Virus record (IMG/VR): IMGVR_UViG_3300046692_000002
Span: 1 to 23,557 of that record
Length of the DNA stretch: 23,557 nt
DNA from: a virus
Strand: one strand, 5' to 3'
Shown here one piece after another: positions 19,824 through 23,557 of the stretch (position 1 is the stretch's first letter; each line of letters starts with the position of its first letter). The translations under genes were made by a program, and so were the position numbers. The notes below the pieces were generated by a model that did no database searches, had not been told where the DNA came from, and was given only the letters and a program-made list of their open reading frames with translations.

Positions 19824-20533
19824 CTACCTCCTGGAGAACGCCTTGTAGATGTCGGCCACGGACTTGAACTTCTTCTTGCTCTCGTCCTTCTTCTTGGCCT
19901 TGGGTCGCGGGTACTCGGGGATCTTGGGCGCACCCTTCTTCCCCCACTGACCAGTCGCCCGCGTGTTCTGGTTCAGCGCGTCGTAGAGATCGGCGGTCAT
20001 GTGTCTGTCCATGCCCCAGCCGAAGTGCTCACGTCCGCCCGACGCGAGGGCGATGGTGAGCGACGTGTCAGGGAGCCTCTGCACCAGCAAGAGGACGAGA
20101 GACGGCGAAGGACCCCGACCTGCGATCACCTCTCGGAGATCAACTCCGTAGTAGTGCAGCAGGTCGGGGTAGATGCCTTCGCCGTAGTCGTCTACGAGCT
20201 TGGCGAGGCTCAGGCTTCCCCCGCCTGAGTCCCCTCGCCGTAGGTCTCGAAGATCTGGGCCAGGACTGCGAGGTCGTCACCGATCGCGCCGAGCAGCTTC
20301 TCAGCCGCCTTCGGGGACTCGGCCACCAGGCGGATCGCGTCCTGGAGCACCTGCTCCTGGTCGACGTCCTCGCCGTCCAGCTTGCTCTGGATGTTCATGA
20401 GCTCCGCACGCTTCTCCTTCGAGAGGCGCAGGGGGTTGAGCAGTCGGCAGACGTCGTCGCCGAAGTTGATGTCGGTGGAACCGTACTTCGCCTCAGCGGC
20501 GGAACGGATGTCATCGAGAGAGAAGCTGGCCAT
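19824..20533 (-). CDS. Tail assembly chaperone, frameshifted long form (gpG-T)
   Basis: Predicted -1 frameshift product of 236 residues: codons 1-105 of the short chaperone (20219-20533), then the second frame from base 20219 down to TAG at 19824-19826. The second frame reads through GSLSLAKLVDDYGEGIYPDLLHYYGVDLREVIAGRGPSPS... This matches the conserved downstream half of siphovirus tail chaperones, with YPDLLHYYGVDL, HFGWGxDRHMTADLYDALNQ and a basic end (KKKDESKKKFK). The second frame has no independent start with a ribosome site near its beginning. The long form folds and delivers the tape measure during tail assembly. Confidence 0.85.
20210..20533 (-). CDS. Tail assembly chaperone, short form (gpG)
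   Basis: 107 residues from ATG 20531-20533 (GGAGG at about 7 bases), ending in TGA at 20210-20212. It is a helical acidic protein (FSLDDIRSAAEAKYG, RLSKEKRAELMNIQSKLD, AVLAQIFETYGEG), the usual short chaperone between major tail protein and tape measure genes. Most ribosomes stop here. A minority shift to give the long form. The two forms together coat the tape measure during tail assembly and are not part of the mature virion. Confidence 0.85.
   Translation of the reverse strand: MASFSLDDIRSAAEAKYGSTDINFGDDVCRLLNPLRLSKEKRAELMNIQSKLDGEDVDQEQVLQDAIRLVAESPKAAEKLLGAIGDDLAVLAQIFETYGEGTQAGEA
20216..20222 (-). promoter_or_regulatory. -1 ribosomal frameshift site GGGGGAA
   Basis: On the minus strand the zero-frame reads GCG GGG GAA GCC TGA. 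The heptamer G-GGG-GAA lets the P-site tRNA re-pair on GGG. The -1 frame then reads GGA AGC CTG and enters the second chaperone half. It sits two codons before the stop of the short form. The A-site pairing after the slip (GAA to GGA) is imperfect, so efficiency is probably modest. Confidence 0.7.
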
Positions 20534-20587
20534 GGGGTGCGGACCTCCAAGTTGAGTGGAACGGGATGGGTTGCGGACCTACGAAGT

Positions 20588-20645
20588 GGGGGCTCGGGTG
20601 AGCCCCCGGTGTGCAAGCGGGTCCGCACTCACTTGCACACCGGGG
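20588..20645 (-). terminator. Two mutually exclusive hairpins after the major tail gene
   Basis: Minus strand, first hairpin: a 14-bp perfect stem, CCCCGGTGTGCAAG with CTTGCACACCGGGG, 14-base loop (20604-20645). Second hairpin: an 8-bp perfect stem, GGGGGCTC with GAGCCCCC, four-base loop (20588-20607). They share four bases (20604-20607), so only one can form completely. They lie between the major tail stop (20666) and the chaperone start (20533). A terminator or 3'-end processing role is inferred. The overlap suggests a conformational switch. Confidence 0.7.
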
Positions 20646-20665
20646 AGTTACTTGATCGGCTGAGA

Positions 20666-21223
20666 TCAGCCAGCGTCCGGCACAGCGCCGAGCGGGGTGA
20701 CCGCGTAGGTCCAGGCGTTGTTGCCGTAGGCCATCGGCTTGACGCCGAGCGGCAGACCGGCCAGCGACTCGGTGTCCGCGAGGGACAGGTCGTCGGCACG
20801 GTAGATCTCCGCCTTCGGCGCGTAGAACGCGAAGACGTTGTCGCCGTCCACGAAGATCGCGAGGAACGCGGCCACCGTGGGGGTCGGGTCGGTCGGGACA
20901 CCGACGCTGCCGTCCGGAAGGATCGGGGCGTTCGAGCCGTAGTACAGCTTCAGCCCAGCCTCATCGAACTGCTGGAGCGTGAAGGTCATCGTCTCGGTAC
21001 GGGCCGAGTACTTCGTCCGCAGGCTCTTGTTCTGGAGCGTGCCGATGACGGTGGCCTCGCCACCCTCGGACGAGATGCTGAAGATGTCCTCCAGCGAGGT
21101 GTGGCCGGTGTTGATCCACGGGCTGTTCGGGGACAGGAGGTCGGCGGGGATGTCGGTACCGACCGGCGCGGTCAGGTAGTTACCACTACCGATGACGAGA
21201 GTGGCGTCGTCGTTCAGAGGCAC
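20666..21223 (-). CDS. Major tail (tube) protein
   Basis: 185 residues from a GTG at 21221-21223 with AAGGAG 8 bases upstream. A beta-rich, acidic protein with the usual order for siphovirus tube subunits: an N-terminal extension (TLVIGSGNYLTAPVGTD), a W-x-N-x-GHTSLEDI segment, a SLRTKYSARTETMTFTLQQFDEAGLKLYYG stretch resembling the tube fold's strand-helix, and a C-terminal FAFYAPKAEIY region. Position immediately before the chaperone frameshift pair is diagnostic. It polymerises around the tape measure to build the tail tube and should be among the most abundant late proteins. Confidence 0.9.
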   Translation of the reverse strand: MPLNDDATLVIGSGNYLTAPVGTDIPADLLSPNSPWINTGHTSLEDIFSISSEGGEATVIGTLQNKSLRTKYSARTETMTFTLQQFDEAGLKLYYGSNAPILPDGSVGVPTDPTPTVAAFLAIFVDGDNVFAFYAPKAEIYRADDLSLADTESLAGLPLGVKPMAYGNNAWTYAVTPLGAVPDAG

Positions 21224-21239
21224 TGTGTGTACTCCTTGC

Positions 21240-21743
21240 TCAGGGGGTCAGGGATGGGTAGGGCCGGGAGCGTGGCTTGCGGATGCTGATCTGGTAGATC
21301 GACTCGTAGCGCCACACGCCCGTAGGCAGGTCGGCGTACTGGACAGGCCCTGCGGCTGTTGCCCAGTCGGTGACTCGCCGTGGTGCGGACGTGAGCTCCA
21401 CCTTCGTGAAGTGGCCACGTCCGGGGACGACCTTCTGGCTGAGCCAGGCGTCGCGAAGGACGACACGTACAGCCTCGGAGAGGATGGCCGCGTCCTCGTC
21501 ACCGTCAGGGTCTTCGCAGAAGGTGTGAACGACCACCTGCGCCGCGTCGGTGAAGCGAGTGTCGCCGCCCCACTCCCCGAAGGTTGCGGTGCGACGAGCG
21601 AGTACGAGGGGGAAGGTCTGGTGCGCCTCGATCAGGGACTTGACCTGGATGCCAGGCAGCCCCTCGCGAAGCACGGACAGGAGCAGGTCTTCGACCGGGC
21701 TCATCTCCGCCAGACCCTTGATGTGGTCCGGGAGTCCAGCCAT
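21240..21743 (-). CDS. Tail terminator protein
   Basis: 167 residues, ATG 21741-21743 overlapping the previous stop as ATGA. The start MAGLPDHIKGLAEMSPVEDLLLSVLREGLPGIQVKSLIE fits the helix plus beta-sheet of gpU/gp17-like tail terminators, and a central beta region (TFPLVLARRTAT, QVVVHTFCEDPDGDEDAAILSEAVRVVLRDAWL) is typical of this family. It caps the finished tail tube before joining the head. It precedes the major tail gene, as is usual. No catalytic motif is expected. Confidence 0.82.
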   Translation of the reverse strand: MAGLPDHIKGLAEMSPVEDLLLSVLREGLPGIQVKSLIEAHQTFPLVLARRTATFGEWGGDTRFTDAAQVVVHTFCEDPDGDEDAAILSEAVRVVLRDAWLSQKVVPGRGHFTKVELTSAPRRVTDWATAAGPVQYADLPTGVWRYESIYQISIRKPRSRPYPSLTP

Positions 21744-22129
21744 CAGTCGAGATGCACCTTGCCCTTCCGCTTCTTCGGGAGGTTGCTCGCAGTGGCGAGG
21801 ATGTAGAGCCCGTCCATCGCGCCCCAGGAGACGGTGTTCGTCTCGCCGGTCTTCGGGTCACGGACTTCCTTCTCGCCAGCCGCGCGTCCGTACTCGATGG
21901 ACAGTGCGTGCTTCTGGCCCGCCTCGTCGGACAGGACCACGTAGCGGTCGTACTTGCCGCGCTCGACGTCGATGGAGGCGTCGCCTTCGAGGCGGTGCTC
22001 CAGGAGCAGGGCCTCGGCTCGGACTGCGATCTCGAAGGTGCGGTTGTCGAGCTCATGAACGACGCCGTCGTTCCGAGCGATGAAGTCTTCGATCGGGACT
22101 CGCCCGATGTTGTGCTTGATCTCGGCCAC
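21743..22129 (-). CDS. Neck / head-tail connector protein
   Basis: 128 residues from a GTG at 22127-22129, one base after the preceding stop (TGACGTG), with AGAGGA 6 bases upstream. It begins AEIKHNIGRVPIEDFIARNDG, followed by a helix rich in charged residues (EIAVRAEALLLEHRLEGD) and beta strands (YDRYVVLSDEAG, HALSIEYGR), ending in a basic tail (KKRKGKVHLD). This resembles the HK97 gp10-like or DUF5403 neck proteins found between head-tail stopper and tail terminator. The family placement is moderate. Structural role in joining head and tail is inferred from gene order. Confidence 0.75.
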   Translation of the reverse strand: MAEIKHNIGRVPIEDFIARNDGVVHELDNRTFEIAVRAEALLLEHRLEGDASIDVERGKYDRYVVLSDEAGQKHALSIEYGRAAGEKEVRDPKTGETNTVSWGAMDGLYILATASNLPKKRKGKVHLD

Positions 22130-22130
22130 G

Positions 22131-22469
22131 TCACGTCCTCTCTCGGATGTCGATCGACCAGTGCCTGGTCTTCCGGGGGCCGTGGTGGTACGCGGGCGGC
22201 GTGACGATGTCCCACGTCTTGCCCATGTACTCGACTCGGGACCAGAGGGTGACGTCTTCGAGGTCGGCGGCGACGATCATCCGGGTGACGTTGATCAGTT
22301 GCTGACCAGGCACCTCGGCCTTGCCGGACCGCTGCGGGATGAACGCGGCTCGAACCTCATGCGGTCCGTCCTGCGTTGCCGTCTGGAGCTTGTTCCCGCG
22401 CCGGTCCTCGACCAGCTTGGTCTTCCAGATCTTGGCCTTCTGTCCACGCCTGCGCTGCATCGAGCTCAC
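22131..22469 (-). CDS. Head-tail stopper (head closure) protein
   Basis: 112 residues from a GTG at 22467-22469 that overlaps the preceding stop (GTGA) with GAGGTGAG 6 bases upstream. The basic start (MQRRRGQKAKIWK) is followed by beta strands. The closing WSRVEYMGKTWDIVTPPAYHHGPRKTRHWSI resembles the conserved ending of stopper proteins in actinophages (W-x-V-x-W/Y-x-G-x-x-WDV...PP...HW). It plugs the head connector after DNA packaging and provides the docking surface for the tail. The call relies on gene order and this pattern. Confidence 0.78.
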   Translation of the reverse strand: MSSMQRRRGQKAKIWKTKLVEDRRGNKLQTATQDGPHEVRAAFIPQRSGKAEVPGQQLINVTRMIVAADLEDVTLWSRVEYMGKTWDIVTPPAYHHGPRKTRHWSIDIRERT

Positions 22470-22927
22470 CAGGGACTCACCTCATCGCCGTAGAGCGGGA
22501 AGGGGTCGCCCCCGTAGTCGACGGGCACCAGGCCACCGGCATCGCGGTGACGGATCTTGCTGTTCCAGGCGGAGATCGGAACGCTCACCAGGCCGGGCTT
22601 CTTGCCAGCCAGGGAGATCAGGAGCTTCTGCTCCTCGTCCGTGAAGTAGACAGTGCCAGCGTTCTCGCCAGCCTTGTCGTTCCAGCCCAGCGTCTCGTCG
22701 CCTGCACGGGACTGGATGTAGCCGTCCGGGTTCTTCATGTACCGCGACGCGGCCTTCAGGACCAGGGTCCGAACCAGGCGAGGGGCTGTGGTCTCGGGCC
22801 ACTCTCTGCCGTAGTGGGCAGCGAGGTCCGAGGCGTCTTCCAGCGCCCCGCCTGCGATCCGCTCCTCGTCCTCGTCCAGCTCCCAGTCGAGGCGAGCCTT
22901 CAGGTCTTCCATCGTGGCGTAGGCCAT
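22466..22927 (-). CDS. Head-tail adaptor / connector protein
   Basis: 153 residues from ATG 22925-22927 with AAGGAG 6 bases upstream. A helical N-terminus (ATMEDLKARLDWELDEDEERIAGGALEDASDLAAHYG) and a long helix with LVRTLVLKAASRYMKNPDGYIQ match the gp15/gp19-type adaptor fold that binds the portal ring. The second half carries GDETLGWN and YFTDEEQKLLISLAG, in which the actinophage family retains its FT-x-x-E-x-x-L motif. It is the first gene after the capsid gene, the standard position. Assembly: portal, adaptor, stopper, tail. Confidence 0.85.
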   Translation of the reverse strand: MAYATMEDLKARLDWELDEDEERIAGGALEDASDLAAHYGREWPETTAPRLVRTLVLKAASRYMKNPDGYIQSRAGDETLGWNDKAGENAGTVYFTDEEQKLLISLAGKKPGLVSVPISAWNSKIRHRDAGGLVPVDYGGDPFPLYGDEVSPW

Positions 22928-22953
22928 CGGTCACTCCTTCGCGAGGACGAACA

Positions 22954-22986
22954 GAGGGGGCCAGCTCGAAGTGAGCCAGCCCCCTC
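22954..22986 (-). terminator. Hairpin downstream of the major capsid gene
   Basis: The minus strand forms a 14-bp stem (GAGGGGGCTGGCTC with GAGCTGGCCCCCTC, two G-U pairs) with loop ACTTC, between the capsid stop (22998) and the adaptor ribosome site. The apex matches the 9021-9057 hairpin in 18 of 19 bases. Partial termination or mRNA end-protection would raise capsid expression over downstream genes. Confidence 0.75.
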
Positions 22987-22997
22987 CGTCAGCGGGA

Positions 22998-23557
22998 TCA
23001 GGCAGCCGGGTCGGCCACGATCGGACGCTCGGTCAGACCGGTGATGGTCTGGAGCTCCGAGCCGACAGCCGGGTACTCGGACGCGCCACCGAGGGTGAGC
23101 TTGATGCCACGGACGAAGTGCTCGCCCGCGCTCACGATCTCCTTGTGGTTGGCCTCGTCCCAGCCGAGCAGCACGTCGGTCACCGCGCGGAAGCCCGCGT
23201 AGGTGTTCACGACGGAGCGGTCCTGCATGTAGGTCGGGTCGTAGTCGCGGACCCACCGGAGGGCGATGCCCTCGAAGGACTGGGTCGCGCCGTAGGGCAC
23301 CGACTGCGGGACGCTCGGGGCACCCGACAGGAAGACGAACGCGGAGCCAGCGAAGGCGAACGCGGCGTCGGACGGGATGGTCTGGTCGACCACGATCTTG
23401 AAGCCGAAGCGGTTCGTGATCGTCGCGGTCTGGAGCGCGGACTCGGCCTCGCTGTCGCCCACGTTCTGGGCGAGGTTGAGCTTGTCGTCCGAGAGCAGGG
23501 CGCTCTCGAAGTCCGAGCCGACGAGCAGGTACCGCTGGTCGTCCGGGACGTTGAGCT
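22998..23557 (-). CDS. Major capsid protein, P22 coat-like (5' end cut by window)
   Basis: The minus-strand frame is open from the window edge to TGA at 22998-23000, giving the C-terminal 185 residues or so. A GTG at 23460-23462 is internal, because the upstream reading (VPDDQRYLLVGSDFES...) continues in frame without a ribosome site. The segment RYLLVGSDFESALLSDDKL and the following NVGDSEAESALQTATITNRFGFKIVVDQ, plus ALRWVRDYDP and the closing ELQTITGLTERP, fit the P22 coat/gp5-like HK97-fold family found in R4-type Streptomyces phages. It forms the icosahedral head shell. The start and N-terminal arm are outside the window. Confidence 0.85.
   Translation of the reverse strand, partial: LNVPDDQRYLLVGSDFESALLSDDKLNLAQNVGDSEAESALQTATITNRFGFKIVVDQTIPSDAAFAFAGSAFVFLSGAPSVPQSVPYGATQSFEGIALRWVRDYDPTYMQDRSVVNTYAGFRAVTDVLLGWDEANHKEIVSAGEHFVRGIKLTLGGASEYPAVGSELQTITGLTERPIVADPAA

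Noticed and set aside
1-23557. Search for integrase, attachment site, tRNA genes, insertion sequences or anti-defence genes
   Set aside because: No recombinase signature, tRNA-like cloverleaf, transposase or recognised defence/anti-defence protein was seen. If the phage is temperate, these lie outside the window.

Overview
The window is a 23.6-kb piece of a temperate-type, siphovirus-like actinobacteriophage genome, most likely a Streptomyces phage. The evidence is high GC content, Gly/Ala/Arg-rich GC3-biased coding sequence, gapless ATGA/GTGA gene overlaps, AGGAGG-type ribosome sites, a full long-tailed-phage tail module with a 1370-residue tape measure, and a replication module typical of actinophages. 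The P22-like coat fragment together with a Cas4/RecB-type exonuclease and primase set suggests the R4-like (Arquatrovirinae-type) group. That placement is inference from remembered family traits, not a search result. The sequence is given in reverse: every gene but one lies on the minus strand, so transcription runs from high to low coordinates.

Right to left, the late region (about 23.56 to 7.73 kb) encodes: the major capsid protein (cut by the window edge), four head-tail connector/neck and tail-terminator genes (22.9-21.2 kb), the major tail protein, a tail assembly chaperone pair joined by a -1 frameshift, the tape measure protein, distal tail protein, a tail hub/Gp37-like protein, a small beta-rich virion protein, a collagen-like fibre, two paralogous small tail proteins, a fibre with four HxH repeats and a C-terminal self-cleaving chaperone, a membrane/coiled-coil protein, an amidase endolysin and a small holin-like protein. 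Strong RNA hairpins follow the major capsid gene, the major tail gene, the paralogous tail genes and the membrane protein gene.

Between 7.73 and 6.6 kb lies what looks like a control region. The only rightward gene encodes a small Lsr2-like/zinc-ribbon-like protein with a basic tail. It is divergent from a helix-turn-helix protein, and the two predicted promoters overlap back to back. GTGCAAG-type repeats occur here and around the next promoter (6.65-6.70 kb).

The early/replication region (6.6 to 0 kb) encodes: an unknown protein, a RecB/Cas4-like exonuclease, an unknown protein behind tandem repeat-bearing promoters, a putative OB-fold/ssDNA-binding protein sharing its N-terminal nonapeptide with the exonuclease, dCMP deaminase, a RecA/DnaB-like ATPase, a PD-(D/E)xK resolvase-like nuclease, a 36-codon gene, a primase split into zinc-finger and TOPRIM frames, an unknown/MazG-like protein, a small HTH protein and a metallophosphoesterase (Mre11/SbcD-like, cut by the left edge). 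Together these look like the phage's replication, recombination and nucleotide-supply functions. No integrase, attachment site, tRNA, insertion sequence or CRISPR array was seen. No gene-free stretch exceeds about 200 bases.
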